Shown: in pieces, positions 8,425 to 17,459 of the stretch
Layout of the letters: every line of letters starts with the position of its first letter
Position numbering within the stretch: position 1 is the first letter of the stretch
NCBI GenBank assembly: GCA_019310485.1
Contig: JAFDEF010000005.1
Coordinates: 38,583 to 102,582 of the forward strand
Direction of reading: 5' to 3'
Source: Deltaproteobacteria bacterium
GTDB lineage: Bacteria; Desulfobacterota; DSM-4660; Desulfatiglandales; HGW-15
DNA length: 64,000 bases
Translations under genes and position numbers: made by a program
Notes under the pieces: generated by a model
The model's database searches: none
What the model was told of the DNA's origin: nothing
The model's input: the letters and a program-made list of their open reading frames with translations, nothing else

Positions 8425-9270
8425 CTAACTGAGGAGATCAAGGAGCCGGTCCAGTTCCTCGCTAGAATAAAAATGAATTACTATTCTGCCGTGCTTTCCT
8501 CGTTTCTTGATTTCAACCTTTGTTCCAAGTGATCTCTTGAGATCCTCTGCCAGTGAACGGAGGTAGTAGTCTTCCTTTCCGGAACCTTTCCTCTTTCGCG
8601 CAGCCCCCTCCCCCTGTTTGGCCAGAGCCTCCACCTGTCGCACTGAAAGACCATTTCTGAGGATCAAGTCCCTAACGGCCATCTGCCTCTCTCTTGACTT
8701 GATGCCCGCCAGCGCCCTTGCATGCCCCATGCTGATGCGATTCTCGATAATATCCTTCTGGATGCTCTGTGGCAGCCTCAAAAGCCTGAGCATGTTTGTA
8801 ATCGTTGAGCGGTCCTTTCCCAGTCTCTTTGCCAGGGTCTGCTGAGTCATTTTTCCATCTTCAAGGCACCTGCTGTATGCTGAGGCCTCTTCTATTGGAT
8901 TCAGATCCTTCCTGTGAATATTCTCTATGAGTGCGAGTTCAAGAGACTCAACAGGGGTGCTCTCCCGTATCACTACGGGAACCCTTGTCAGCCCAGCTTT
9001 TTGAGCTGCCCTCCAGCGCCGCTCCCCCGCTATGAGCCTGTACCCCTTGTCCTTCCTGCTCACCAGGAGAGGGGTGATGATACCCTTTTCTTTGATAGAG
9101 GCAACGAGCTCATCGAGTTCGTGTCCCTCAAAGCTTTGGCGTGGCTGAAAGGGATTGGGCTCTATTTCTTCAATCGGGCACTGAAAGTAGCCCCCCTCTG
9201 TCCCAGGCAGGGTTTCCGCCTCTGGAATTAAGGCGGAGAGCCCTTTACCCAAGGCCTTGTGTTTTGCCAT
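8425..9270 (-). CDS. parB: chromosome-partitioning protein ParB (Spo0J-type CTPase)
   Basis: The 281 residues show the N-terminal LGKGLSALIP, the ParB/sulfiredoxin-like domain with FQPRQSF and the CTP-binding GERRWRAAQ, the ENIHRKDLNPIEEA box, and a central helix-turn-helix region LAKRLGKDRSTITNMLRLLRLP that reads parS, followed by a C-terminal dimerisation domain. ParB loads on parS and spreads to organise the origin region. The ATG has an AAAGGAG upstream and lies inside the end of parA (26-base overlap). A perfect parS lies 1.2 kb upstream. Confidence 0.95.
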   Translation of the reverse strand: MAKHKALGKGLSALIPEAETLPGTEGGYFQCPIEEIEPNPFQPRQSFEGHELDELVASIKEKGIITPLLVSRKDKGYRLIAGERRWRAAQKAGLTRVPVVIRESTPVESLELALIENIHRKDLNPIEEASAYSRCLEDGKMTQQTLAKRLGKDRSTITNMLRLLRLPQSIQKDIIENRISMGHARALAGIKSRERQMAVRDLILRNGLSVRQVEALAKQGEGAARKRKGSGKEDYYLRSLAEDLKRSLGTKVEIKKRGKHGRIVIHFYSSEELDRLLDLLS

Positions 9271-10051
9271 AGTGAAAAGCTCCTTTACCCATCAATTCCC
9301 TGGCAAGGGCCAGGTAGCTCTGAGCACCCCTTGACTTTGCATCGTATAAGAGGGCCGGCTTCCCGTGGCTTGGCGCCTCGCTTAACCGAACGTTCCTGGG
9401 AATGATCGTCTCAAACACGAAACCCTTGAAATGCCCCCTAACCTCTTCCTCCACCTGTCGGGAGAGGTTGTTGCGTGAATCGTGCATGGTCAAAAGAATT
9501 CCGGCCAGAGTCAGGGAAGGGTTGAGGCCCCTTCTGACGGCTCGCAGCGTTTTTATGAGTTGGCTCAGGCCTTCCAGCGCATAATATTCGCATTGAAGGG
9601 GAATTAAGACAGAGTCCGCCGCTGTGAGGGCATTCACGGTCAAAAACCCCAGGGATGGCGGGCAGTCCAGAAAAATGAACTTGTAACTATGCTTGAGGGA
9701 AACGATTTTTTCCCTCATTATGAACTCGCGTTTACCCGCGGAAGCCATCTCCACTTCAGCTCCAATAAGATTGGGAGTTGCCCCGATTAGATGGAGGCCT
9801 GGAAGCTGTGTTTGTGAGATCACCTCTGTCAGCTTTGCCGAGCCAAGCATAAGCTCGTAAAGCCCTTTTCCAAGCGTAGATTTGTCTATCCCAAGCCCAG
9901 TGGTTGCATTGCCCTGCGGATCACAATCAACCAGCAGGCAGGGCTCACCGGCAACCGCCAGGGAGGCACAAAGGTTAACGGCAGTCGTTGTTTTTCCAAC
10001 GCCTCCTTTTTGGTTAGCAATTGAAATAATCCATCCGCTCAAGAAAAACAA
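9245..10051 (-). CDS. parA: chromosome-partitioning ATPase ParA/Soj
   Basis: The 268-residue Walker-type ATPase has the deviant Walker A loop NQKGGVGKTTTAVN at about 13-26, Walker A' LVDCDPQGNATTGLG and Walker B FIFLDCPPSLG, all chromosomal ParA/Soj features. It binds DNA non-specifically when ATP-bound and moves ParB-parS complexes. The TTG at 10051 has GGGAGATGA before it. It heads a two-gene operon with parB. Confidence 0.95.
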   Translation of the reverse strand: MFFLSGWIISIANQKGGVGKTTTAVNLCASLAVAGEPCLLVDCDPQGNATTGLGIDKSTLGKGLYELMLGSAKLTEVISQTQLPGLHLIGATPNLIGAEVEMASAGKREFIMREKIVSLKHSYKFIFLDCPPSLGFLTVNALTAADSVLIPLQCEYYALEGLSQLIKTLRAVRRGLNPSLTLAGILLTMHDSRNNLSRQVEEEVRGHFKGFVFETIIPRNVRLSEAPSHGKPALLYDAKSRGAQSYLALARELMGKGAFHYGKTQGLG

Positions 10052-10496
10052 TCATCTCCCGGCAAGATATCGCTCTCAAGGCCCCTCTTCCCAACAATCT
10101 TTCTCTTTGGAGATAGCATAACCACTTTGCTTTGAAAATAAAAAACTGGCGCCTCCTTCCGCTGTAAAGAAAAGCGCACTTGCCGCTGTTTGTTCTCCTG
10201 CTGCGGAAAGACTCTTCACTGAAGCAGAATCTGCCTGGAGAGGCACGGGAGGGTGAAGCTAGTGCAACAAGTCAGTCCCCCGCCAGCGGGGGTGGCAACT
10301 TTTGAGACGGTGTGGCGGGGCGGCCATGAAACTGAGCAGATGAGGGCTTGAAAATGTGCAGTTTTCTCCAAGGTGAAAGGACGGCTAAGAATTCGACTCG
10401 CTTGAGGGCCAGGACTGTGTCCGGAAAACTAAATTCATCGGAGGTTGATGGAAAACTTGGCCGTAATGTAAAAATTGCTCAAAAGGGGCAACTTGC
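10052..10496. other. 445-base leader region between parA and parS
   Basis: No open frame with a recognisable product was found. A short hairpin with CCCCGC and GCGGGG arms lies near 10277-10292. The region should contain the parA promoter on the minus strand, but no convincing core promoter was identified. I considered a structured RNA here and could not match one. Confidence 0.35.
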
Positions 10497-10538
10497 AAAG
10501 GCCGAGAGATGTTTCACGTGAAACATTTCTCGGCCTTT
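10497..10538. promoter_or_regulatory. parS centromere site inside a 42-bp palindrome
   Basis: Bases 10510-10525 read TGTTTCACGTGAAACA, the exact bacterial parS consensus. The inverted symmetry extends to 21 bases per arm (10497-10517 and 10518-10538) with one mismatch. The flanking arms read GGCCGAGA and TCTCGGCC. It lies just downstream of the ddl stop and about 450 bases upstream of parA. It is the expected ParB loading site. The long arms could also form an RNA hairpin after ddl, but no T-run follows. Confidence 0.93.
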
Positions 10539-10557
10539 CCCCTTTGCGGCGCCTGAC

Positions 10558-11508
10558 TTAGGGCAAGCTCCCTGGGCCTTTTTCCTCCAGGGATAGATCA
10601 ATCAATTTATCCAGAAGCTTAGAAAACGGGATGCCCGCAGCGCGCGCTGCAAGCGGCACAAGGCTTGTTTCAGTCATTCCGGGCAGGGTATTTGTCTCCA
10701 AGACATAAATCTTTTTACCCTCCAAAATCATGTCGGTCCTGCTCCATACCCTGCATTTTAAAACCTCATGCGCCCTCCTTGCACAGGATTGTGCTTTTAA
10801 TGCCTCTGTTTCCGTCAAGGGGGCGGGGCATATTTCTTTGGTGGCACCCGGCCTGTACTTGGCCTCGTAGTCAAAGAAACTATACTCAGGGTTCGGCACA
10901 ATCTCCACAACAGGTAGCGCCTCGGTTGCACGATTTCCTAGAATGCAGCATGTAAGTTCACGACCCTTAATATACCTTTCCACCATGACTTCCTCGCCAT
11001 AGCTAAAGGCCTTCTCTATCCCTGCTTCAAGCTCTTCATGAGAATGACAAATTGAAGCACCAAGACTTGAGCCCTCGGCCACAGGCTTCACAACCGTTAA
11101 AGGACCCAGTGCCCCGAGAATTCTTGCCACTGAAAAATCCCCGCCACGTCTTACGACCACGTCCTCGACTACGGATAGCCCGGCATTTCTGTATCGTTCC
11201 TTGGCAATCTTCTTGTTAAAGGACATGGCGCTGGCCAAAACGCCTGAGCCCACGTAGGGTATATCCAGGATATCCAGAAAACCCTGCATAGAGCCATCCT
11301 CTCCGAGCTTACCATGCAAGAGCACAAAAGCTAGATCGATTTGCTCTCGGTCCCTGACCAGAGTCTCAAGATCATCCCTTGGATCATACCGGCTTACTTC
11401 ATACTTGCTTTTGTCAAGGGCATCAAAAACGGCATCTCCGCTTTTAAGCGATACCTCTCTTTCTCCAGACCATCCTCCCGCAAGCAGTGCAACTCTTAGC
11501 TTCGCCAT
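10558..11508 (-). CDS. ddl: D-alanine--D-alanine ligase
   Basis: The 316-residue ATP-grasp enzyme makes D-Ala-D-Ala for peptidoglycan. Visible are LLAGGWSGEREVSLKSG at the N-terminus, the LLHGKLGEDGSMQG loop, the serine-containing EGSSLGASI nucleotide loop, ELTCCILGN, and the C-terminal metal-binding ETNTLPGMT followed by SLVPLAARAAGI. The length is normal for Ddl. It stands alone between parS and the AT-rich gap before the first dnaA rather than in a mur cluster. The ATG start has only a short AGGGA upstream. Confidence 0.95.
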   Translation of the reverse strand: MAKLRVALLAGGWSGEREVSLKSGDAVFDALDKSKYEVSRYDPRDDLETLVRDREQIDLAFVLLHGKLGEDGSMQGFLDILDIPYVGSGVLASAMSFNKKIAKERYRNAGLSVVEDVVVRRGGDFSVARILGALGPLTVVKPVAEGSSLGASICHSHEELEAGIEKAFSYGEEVMVERYIKGRELTCCILGNRATEALPVVEIVPNPEYSFFDYEAKYRPGATKEICPAPLTETEALKAQSCARRAHEVLKCRVWSRTDMILEGKKIYVLETNTLPGMTETSLVPLAARAAGIPFSKLLDKLIDLSLEEKGPGSLP

Positions 11509-12194
11509 TCCCTATGCCTGCCCCATAAATTTCAGCGTTAAGACATAATCCCTTGATATTACTAAGGAATAAAGTTAGGGGCTTGTTTCCCCCCAACCGT
11601 ACCCCGTCACAGAACTAGATAAGCTTCCTGAGTGGTAAAAAAACAAATAATTTTTTTATGAAAATTTTTCTAAGATTATCAAAAAATCTTGCACCTCCAT
11701 AGCGTATTGAGAAGATCAATACAACCCAAAAAATTGTAGCCTGAGCGACCTACCTGCATCTCAGGAAACATGCAAGATTCTTTCCGAAACCAACCCGTTA
11801 AAAGACTCCACTCAGCAGCTCAGAAAAAATCAAATGAAAAAGAATGAAAATCGCCAAAATTGAGCTTAAGAGCGAGAAAATCGAAGATTGCATCCTGTTG
11901 ATATTTTTTTGCACCATGCAAAAACACCTGATAAGCATTTGATATCGTTGATTACTCAGAAATCTGGATATCATCCCTGTTCCCGATATCTTATCATGTT
12001 CAGAAAACATATTCTTGTTGTTTCAATGACTTATTCTTTGTCAAGACTCACGGGGCGGCTAAGTGTTTCCTGGCTCTGATCCTCTTTGACAGAGCTATTT
12101 CTTTTCTTGTAATAGAACCCGCTAAAGGTAGCTCCGATCTAATCATAATGACTCACCATAGATAATAGCGCATTTCTCTGTTACGAGGCGGAAA
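11509..12194. other. AT-rich gap upstream of the first dnaA; candidate origin region
   Basis: These 686 bases lie between divergent ddl and dnaA-1. They include an AT-rich stretch at 11636-11695 with the small hairpin AAGAT/ATCTT, and two further AT-rich parts around 11820-11930 and 11990-12050. Position beside parS and a dnaA gene favours an origin function. I found no copy of the canonical DnaA box TTATCCACA, so the claim rests on context alone. Small open frames here have no recognisable content. Confidence 0.35.
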
Positions 12195-13541
12195 ATGACC
12201 ACCCTTTGGGAAGCTGTAAAGGAGCAAATCAAAACCAAGCTACCAAAGAATAGCTTCTCCTTGTGGATCGAACCGGTCACCTTTCTGGAAGAAAAGCACA
12301 ATAGTATTGTTCTTGGCTGCCCAAATAAGTTTTCCATGAAATGGATCACGGAAAACTATATGGCCCTCATAGAAAAAGAGCTCCGAAAAGTTGGGGAAAA
12401 TCAGTTTAAAATTGCCCTCAGGGTGAGCCCTCCCGCAAAAGCCTCCTTTCCGACGTTTGAGGCAGAGTCAAGGCAACTCCTCCTCCCCAACATACCCCGA
12501 CCTCCAAAGAGGGGGCTCAATGTCCTTAACCATGACTTTACCTTTGAGCGCTTTGTTGTGGGAAAATGCAATGAATTCGCATATTCAGCGTCAAGAGCCA
12601 TGGCATTTGAGCCAAACCCCAGCTATCCCTGCCTCTTTATCCTGGCAAATACCGGACTTGGTAAAAGCCACCTTTCTCAGGCAACCGGACACGCTATTTT
12701 GAAAAGCGACCCTCGCCTAAGGGTCTATTACATCACCGCAGAAGACTTTGTAAATGAAATGATCTTCGCTCTTAGAAATCACAAAATTGATGAATTCAAG
12801 AATAAGTATAGAAGATCATGCGATGTTCTGCTCCTCGAAGAAGTCCACTTCCTTGGCGGAAAGGAAAAAACCCAGCTCGAACTTGGCTACACCCTGGACT
12901 CTCTCATAAACGATCACAAGAAGGTTATTTTCACAAGCTCCTTGCTCCCAAAAGACATCCCAAATCTCAAGAAAGAGCTTGCATCGCGGCTTACTTCAGG
13001 TATTATCACCACCTTGCAAAAACCCGATTATGAAACCAGGGTGAGAATTCTTGAACAGAAATCCCGTGAACAAAGCCTCAACTTACCAGAAGAAATCCTC
13101 CACTTGCTCGCTAAGAATCTTCAGGCAGATATACGCCAGATGGAAAGTGCCCTCAGGTGCCTGAAGGCTAAGTCCGAGCTGATGAAAGTCAAAATTGACC
13201 TGGATCTTGCCAGAGAGGTGCTTAAGTGCCATGTGCCACTGGAAAAGCCCACCACCATAAAGGACGTTGAAAAACTCGTGTGCCAGTATTTCAAAGTCGA
13301 CCCTGAAAGTCTTCGCTCAAAATCTAGGAAAAAAATACACGCTTACCCCAGGAATGTGTATGCATACCTGTGTCGGAAACATACCGACAAGACCTTGGAA
13401 GAAATCGGAAAATCTCTCAATAGAAACCACTCCACAGTGCTTTATGGGCTTGAAGTCATAGAACGCAAGATCAAAACGGATGGCAGAATCAAGAAAGAAG
13501 TTGAGTTCTTAGATCAAAAGCTGAAAAAAATGAGAAAATGA
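12195..13541 (+). CDS. DnaA-like replication initiator, copy 1 (divergent ATPase motifs)
   Basis: The 448 residues have full DnaA architecture: domain I (WEAVKEQIKTKLPKNSFSLWI), a short linker, the AAA+ core starting FTFERFVVGKCNEFAYSAS with Walker A NTGLGKSHL, and domain IV with the DnaA signature region RNHSTVLYGLEVIE. Several core motifs are altered. The usual Walker B DD pair is EE (LLLEEVHFL), the sensor-1 SSD is SSL, and the SRF arginine-finger motif is SRL. It may bind origin DNA with altered ATP hydrolysis. The last four bases overlap the next gene. A second dnaA lies 10 kb downstream. Confidence 0.9.
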   Translation: MTTLWEAVKEQIKTKLPKNSFSLWIEPVTFLEEKHNSIVLGCPNKFSMKWITENYMALIEKELRKVGENQFKIALRVSPPAKASFPTFEAESRQLLLPNIPRPPKRGLNVLNHDFTFERFVVGKCNEFAYSASRAMAFEPNPSYPCLFILANTGLGKSHLSQATGHAILKSDPRLRVYYITAEDFVNEMIFALRNHKIDEFKNKYRRSCDVLLLEEVHFLGGKEKTQLELGYTLDSLINDHKKVIFTSSLLPKDIPNLKKELASRLTSGIITTLQKPDYETRVRILEQKSREQSLNLPEEILHLLAKNLQADIRQMESALRCLKAKSELMKVKIDLDLAREVLKCHVPLEKPTTIKDVEKLVCQYFKVDPESLRSKSRKKIHAYPRNVYAYLCRKHTDKTLEEIGKSLNRNHSTVLYGLEVIERKIKTDGRIKKEVEFLDQKLKKMRK

Positions 13542-13795
13542 AGGATCGAAGGCCCTTCCCTTTCAGAAATTTTGCCCTGTGGTTGTTGCTTGCTTGCTGG
13601 ACTGTTCTCAGTGCTTACCTCATTTTCATCGGCTGTATCTCATTATGGGTTGGGTTCGATCATACTCACCAAGATGGCTCTTGGCTTCCCCTGCTAGCTG
13701 GTGGCCTTATAGTCGCGGCCACCGGGTGGGTGTTCTTCCGCTTTTCCAAGTTGATACTCAACCAGACCAGGCGCTCAAAAAGGCTAGGTCCATAG
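13538..13795 (+). CDS. small two-helix membrane protein
   Basis: An 85-residue protein whose ATG overlaps the dnaA-1 stop (ATGA), so it is probably translationally coupled. It has two hydrophobic segments at about 11-37 and 48-67 and a basic C-terminal tail. I do not recognise the family. Its fixed position behind a dnaA gene is the only hint of function. Confidence 0.55.
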   Translation: MKDRRPFPFRNFALWLLLACWTVLSAYLIFIGCISLWVGFDHTHQDGSWLPLLAGGLIVAATGWVFFRFSKLILNQTRRSKRLGP

Positions 13796-13850
13796 CCTTT
13801 GCCGATGAATAACAGAAAAAAGAATAATCAAGACGAGGAAAAGCCGATTT

Positions 13851-14048
13851 CTACTCTCGGCCCTTGTCCTTAGGGCCCTCAGCGTAAAATGAAACCAAGT
13901 ATTCCTCTTCCATTGGTGATAGATTGAATCTGAGCGCTGCATCCTGGATCAGCTCTTTTATCGGTTTTTTCTCATTTTCAAGTCGTTCCGCAGAAATCCA
14001 TTTTACCGCCTGCCTGATCTTCTCCCCTTTTGGTTGAATCGTTGCCAT
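13851..14048 (-). CDS. small charged hypothetical protein
   Basis: A 65-residue soluble, charged protein (KGEKIRQAVKWISAERLENE at residues 7-26) with a GTGAGGTTA ribosome-site-like sequence before its ATG. No family was recognised. It converges with the small membrane protein gene. Length, composition and the plausible start favour a real gene, though only moderately. Confidence 0.5.
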   Translation of the reverse strand: MATIQPKGEKIRQAVKWISAERLENEKKPIKELIQDAALRFNLSPMEEEYLVSFYAEGPKDKGRE

Positions 14049-14298
14049 TAATCTAACCTCACTTGTCTATCAGTGTAGTGCCAATCGCCAGTTAACCAAA
14101 AATAATACCGAGAGCAATTATAAAGGCGCCGAGTTACAAATAATTGTTTGGAAAATTTAATTGCCCCACCTTAAAGCTTTGAGTATAGTTTAATTGTTCG
14201 GGGATCCAGGTTCAAGACTGAAGAGTGAAGTATTTCTAATCAGGAACCCAAAGCTGCTTACCTTCGAGTGGGCGCAAATAAGGGAAAATTGTACTTGT

Positions 14299-15408
14299 AT
14301 GAAGGCAATACCAGTAAAATTTTTTGTAGTCACCGTTTTGCTCCTTGGGCTGCCCTTACTGGGCCCTTCTCTCACCCGGAAACCCCTTGGCCACTATTTT
14401 GAATTCCCACCGCGCTCAGTTTACATCCAACATGCCCCTTTCTCCTGGGTTGCCTTTTGCGCCTACACCGTATTTGTCCTGGGAGTGACGATCCCTTTCA
14501 TCATCCGCTCCTTCCGGCGCCACACGCAAATGGATTCGTGCCCTCGCCAGCGCTTTCCTTTTCCCTGGTGGGGGTACCTTGGCATTTCTTTTGGCGTTAT
14601 CGCCTGGGTGCTTGCCTGGACCCGTTTCTCCTGGTTTGAAAAGCTTCAACCACACACCTTTACACCCCTCTGGATAGCCTACATCGTCACCATAAATGCC
14701 CTGTCGTATCAGAGAACCGGCCGCTGCATGCTGATTGATCATACGAGCAAATTTCTCGTTCTTTTTCCCGTGAGCGCTCTTTTCTGGTGGTTTTTCGAAT
14801 ACCTCAATCGGTTCGTTCAAAACTGGCAATACATGGGACCTGATTTTGGCCCCGAGGGGTATTTTTGCTTTGCCACCATGTCTTTTTCCACGGTCCTTCC
14901 CGCAGTATCAGGAACGCGCCAGTGGCTCATGAGCTTTGCCTGGTTCCAGGACACATATAGCAATTTCGCGCCTTTTTCGCCTACTCAGCCAAAAGCACTT
15001 GCATTCGCGGTTCTCGCTCTTGCGTGCACCGGCCTTGCCTGTATAGGCATTTTGCCCAATCTGCTCTTTCCTCTTTTGTGGATCTCGCCCCTGCTCCTTC
15101 TTGTCTGTATTCAGGCTTGTTTGGGGGAGCGCACCATTTTTTCGAGCATCAGCCATGGGGACTGGCACCCGGTGCTCGTGGCTTCCCTCTCTGCCCTCAT
15201 TTGCGGACTTTTCTGGGAAATGTGGAACTACTACAGCCTTGCAAAATGGATCTATCACGTACCCTACGTGGGGAGATTCAAAGTTTTTGAAATGCCCGCT
15301 CTTGGTTATGCTGGCTATCTTCCTTTTGGGCTGGAATGTGCGGTCATAGTGGATATGATTCTCTGTGCCCCTGTTTCCGCCGCACCGCTAAGCCGCAAAA
15401 TCCACTAG
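14299..15408 (+). CDS. polytopic membrane protein of unknown function
   Basis: From the ATG at 14299 the protein has about 369 residues and roughly eight to ten hydrophobic segments rich in Trp and Phe. The open frame extends back to 14194, but those residues look non-native. The sequence includes WWFFEYLNRFVQNWQY and CGLFWEMWNYYSLAKWIY, two similar aromatic blocks that may mark an internal repeat. The function is not known. It stands alone and overlaps the end of birA by four bases in convergent orientation. Confidence 0.7.
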   Translation: MKAIPVKFFVVTVLLLGLPLLGPSLTRKPLGHYFEFPPRSVYIQHAPFSWVAFCAYTVFVLGVTIPFIIRSFRRHTQMDSCPRQRFPFPWWGYLGISFGVIAWVLAWTRFSWFEKLQPHTFTPLWIAYIVTINALSYQRTGRCMLIDHTSKFLVLFPVSALFWWFFEYLNRFVQNWQYMGPDFGPEGYFCFATMSFSTVLPAVSGTRQWLMSFAWFQDTYSNFAPFSPTQPKALAFAVLALACTGLACIGILPNLLFPLLWISPLLLLVCIQACLGERTIFSSISHGDWHPVLVASLSALICGLFWEMWNYYSLAKWIYHVPYVGRFKVFEMPALGYAGYLPFGLECAVIVDMILCAPVSAAPLSRKIH

Positions 15409-16268
15409 CGAGTCTTTGCCAGCCTTATTGAGACATCTGCGCTCACTATTTTTTTCTCTTTCCCTTCAGAATCGACAATCACCAGCGCACCGTCCAAATC
15501 AATCTTTTGCGCCCTAGCCTGGATCCTCTGCCCCTTAGAGGATACAATCACATCTTTTCCGAGGATCATGGAGCGCTCATTCCATGTTCTGTAAAAGGAA
15601 TCAATTTCACCCGACTTAACATTGCCGTAAGATTTTTCAAAACTCTTCAAAAGCTGGATCAAAAGAGCGGTCCTGTCCACTCGCATCCCTGTTTCCACCA
15701 AGATGCTGGTGGCCGGAGGCGCAATACCCCATATCTCTCCCGGCTCCCAGTTGACATTAAGGCCCAGTCCTAATACCCCGTATTCGATCCCCTCTGACTG
15801 AAGCGAAAATTCCGTCAATATGCCTGCCAGCTTTCGCTCTCCAACGTAGAGGTCATTTGGCCACTTGATCATGGAACGCAGGCCGGTGAGTTCTTCAATG
15901 GCCTGGCCGGCAGAAACGGCAAGCACCATGGTCAGCACGAAAGCCTGTCTTGCCGGAATAGGAGGCCGCAGGAGCACTGAAAAAAGCAGGTTTACATATC
16001 CCGGGGAATGCCAGCTTCTACCCCTTCTTCCTCTGCCTTTCTTCTGCTTTTCGGCAATGACGAGCGTCCCCTCTGGGGCTCCCTGCGCTCCCAGAGTTTT
16101 TGCCAGCGTATTAGTTGAATCGATTTCTGGACGGTAGACTATGTTCCTCGCGAATATGCAATCGGCCAACTCTTCTCTCAAAACCGAGACATTAATGCGA
16201 TCCCGGTGTGTAGACGATTTGCGCTTATTTAGCTCCGAGGCTTGTCTTCTTCCCTCTCCGTCTGACAC
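15405..16268 (-). CDS. birA: biotin--[acetyl-CoA-carboxylase] ligase without DNA-binding domain
   Basis: The 287-residue protein attaches biotin to carboxyl-carrier proteins. Key blocks are IDSTNTLAKTL, the biotinyl-AMP loop KGRGRRGRSWHSP, IKWPNDLYVGERKLAGIL, and GLGLNVN. A C-terminal SH3-like domain follows. Bifunctional BirA starts with a winged-helix domain. Here only about 25 basic residues precede the catalytic domain, so it is a group I ligase and probably not a repressor. The GTG at 16268 follows an AAAGGAG. Confidence 0.92.
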   Translation of the reverse strand: MSDGEGRRQASELNKRKSSTHRDRINVSVLREELADCIFARNIVYRPEIDSTNTLAKTLGAQGAPEGTLVIAEKQKKGRGRRGRSWHSPGYVNLLFSVLLRPPIPARQAFVLTMVLAVSAGQAIEELTGLRSMIKWPNDLYVGERKLAGILTEFSLQSEGIEYGVLGLGLNVNWEPGEIWGIAPPATSILVETGMRVDRTALLIQLLKSFEKSYGNVKSGEIDSFYRTWNERSMILGKDVIVSSKGQRIQARAQKIDLDGALVIVDSEGKEKKIVSADVSIRLAKTR

Positions 16269-16429
16269 AAAATAGGCTCCTTTGCTTCATCATTGGTAAC
16301 TACTCATGTAGATAGAGTGAAGGTTTACCTGCTGATCTCATGGCGGGTAGAAGGCTGAAGGGAAAGGGTAGCTGCCTTGGTTTCCTCATTAAGAATACTT
16401 CAGTCTTAAACCTAAATACCTGGGTACCA

Positions 16430-17449
16430 TTAGTCGAGCTCGGCCTTCAGGTCCCTGGTCATAACATCCCTAAGCGCTTCTCGGGGATCCTTACTCCTAT
16501 ATAACACTTCATAGACTTGGGATGTAATAGGCAGCTCAACCCCCATCTTCTCCCCCAACTGAATAGCTGAAGCACAGGTCTTCACGCCCTCTGCCACTGT
16601 CTTCATCCCAGCCACTATCTCCTCAAGGTCCATGCCCTGGGCAATTTTGAGGCCGACCGTTCTATTTCTGCTGAGGTCCCCTGTACAGGTCAGAACCAGG
16701 TCACCAAGTCCAGCCAGGCCCGCAAAGGTTAAAGGATTCGCACCCATTGATACACCCAGCCTTGCGATTTCAGCCAGCCCTCTAGTGATCAACGCTGCTC
16801 TGGCATTGTGACCAAAGCTCAGACCGTCCGCCACTCCCGCCGCTATGGCAATCACGTTCTTCAAGGCCCCGCAAAGTTCAACCCCCATAAGGTCGTTGGT
16901 TGTGTAAACCCTAAAGAATTCAGTGTAAAAGGTATGCTGAATCCTTTCCGCCTGCTTCACGTCTTTACACGCTATTGTGACGGCAGTAGGCCGTTTCATG
17001 GATACCTCTTTGGCAAAGCTCGGACCTGCCAGGCATGCCAGCCGGCCTTCACTGCAAGCGGGAAGGACGCTCCTGATCACCTGTGACATGGTCATCAGGG
17101 TTTCGTTTTCGATACCCTTTGTTGCCGTAACGATTGGGGCACCCTTAGGTAGGTGGCTTTTCAGTTCCATGAATACATCGCGGAAAACGTGAGATGGGAC
17201 AACCATCAACACGAGGTCTTTGCCTCTCAGTGCTTCCCGAAAAGTCCTTACGGGCTCAAGTTGGGGGTGGAGCCTGGTTTCTGGAAGGAAGGTCTCATTT
17301 ACTCCCTTTTCTTTTATCTGGTTAAAGACCTCTTCTTCTCTCACCCACAGGGAGACCCGGTAACCCTTCTCAACAAGAAGGTTAGCCAACGTGGTACCCC
17401 ATGCTCCCGCCCCTATCACCCCGATACTGCTAATTTGCGTCCCTTCCAT
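16430..17449 (-). CDS. gpsA: NAD(P)H-dependent glycerol-3-phosphate dehydrogenase
   Basis: The 339 residues open with the Rossmann motif GVIGAGAWGTTLANLL, then VPSHVFRDVF, TKGIEN, LAGPSFAKEV, the catalytic-lysine block ELCGALKNVIAIAAGVADGL, and GLAGLGDLVLTCTGDLSRNR. It reduces dihydroxyacetone phosphate to glycerol-3-phosphate for phospholipids, feeding PlsY. GGGAGGTAG precedes the ATG, only 10 bases after the gyrA stop, so it is likely the last gene of the dnaA-2/dnaN/gyrB/gyrA strand. Confidence 0.96.
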   Translation of the reverse strand: MEGTQISSIGVIGAGAWGTTLANLLVEKGYRVSLWVREEEVFNQIKEKGVNETFLPETRLHPQLEPVRTFREALRGKDLVLMVVPSHVFRDVFMELKSHLPKGAPIVTATKGIENETLMTMSQVIRSVLPACSEGRLACLAGPSFAKEVSMKRPTAVTIACKDVKQAERIQHTFYTEFFRVYTTNDLMGVELCGALKNVIAIAAGVADGLSFGHNARAALITRGLAEIARLGVSMGANPLTFAGLAGLGDLVLTCTGDLSRNRTVGLKIAQGMDLEEIVAGMKTVAEGVKTCASAIQLGEKMGVELPITSQVYEVLYRSKDPREALRDVMTRDLKAELD

Positions 17450-17459
17450 CTACCTCCCA

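Noticed and set aside
10230-10330. cobalamin riboswitch or other structured RNA upstream of parA
   Set aside because: A GGGAGGGTGAAG stretch and a CCCCGC hairpin looked suggestive, but the B12-box and the conserved core do not line up.
11509-12194. cluster of DnaA boxes
   Set aside because: No TTATCCACA or close one-mismatch cluster was found, so an origin is proposed only on context.
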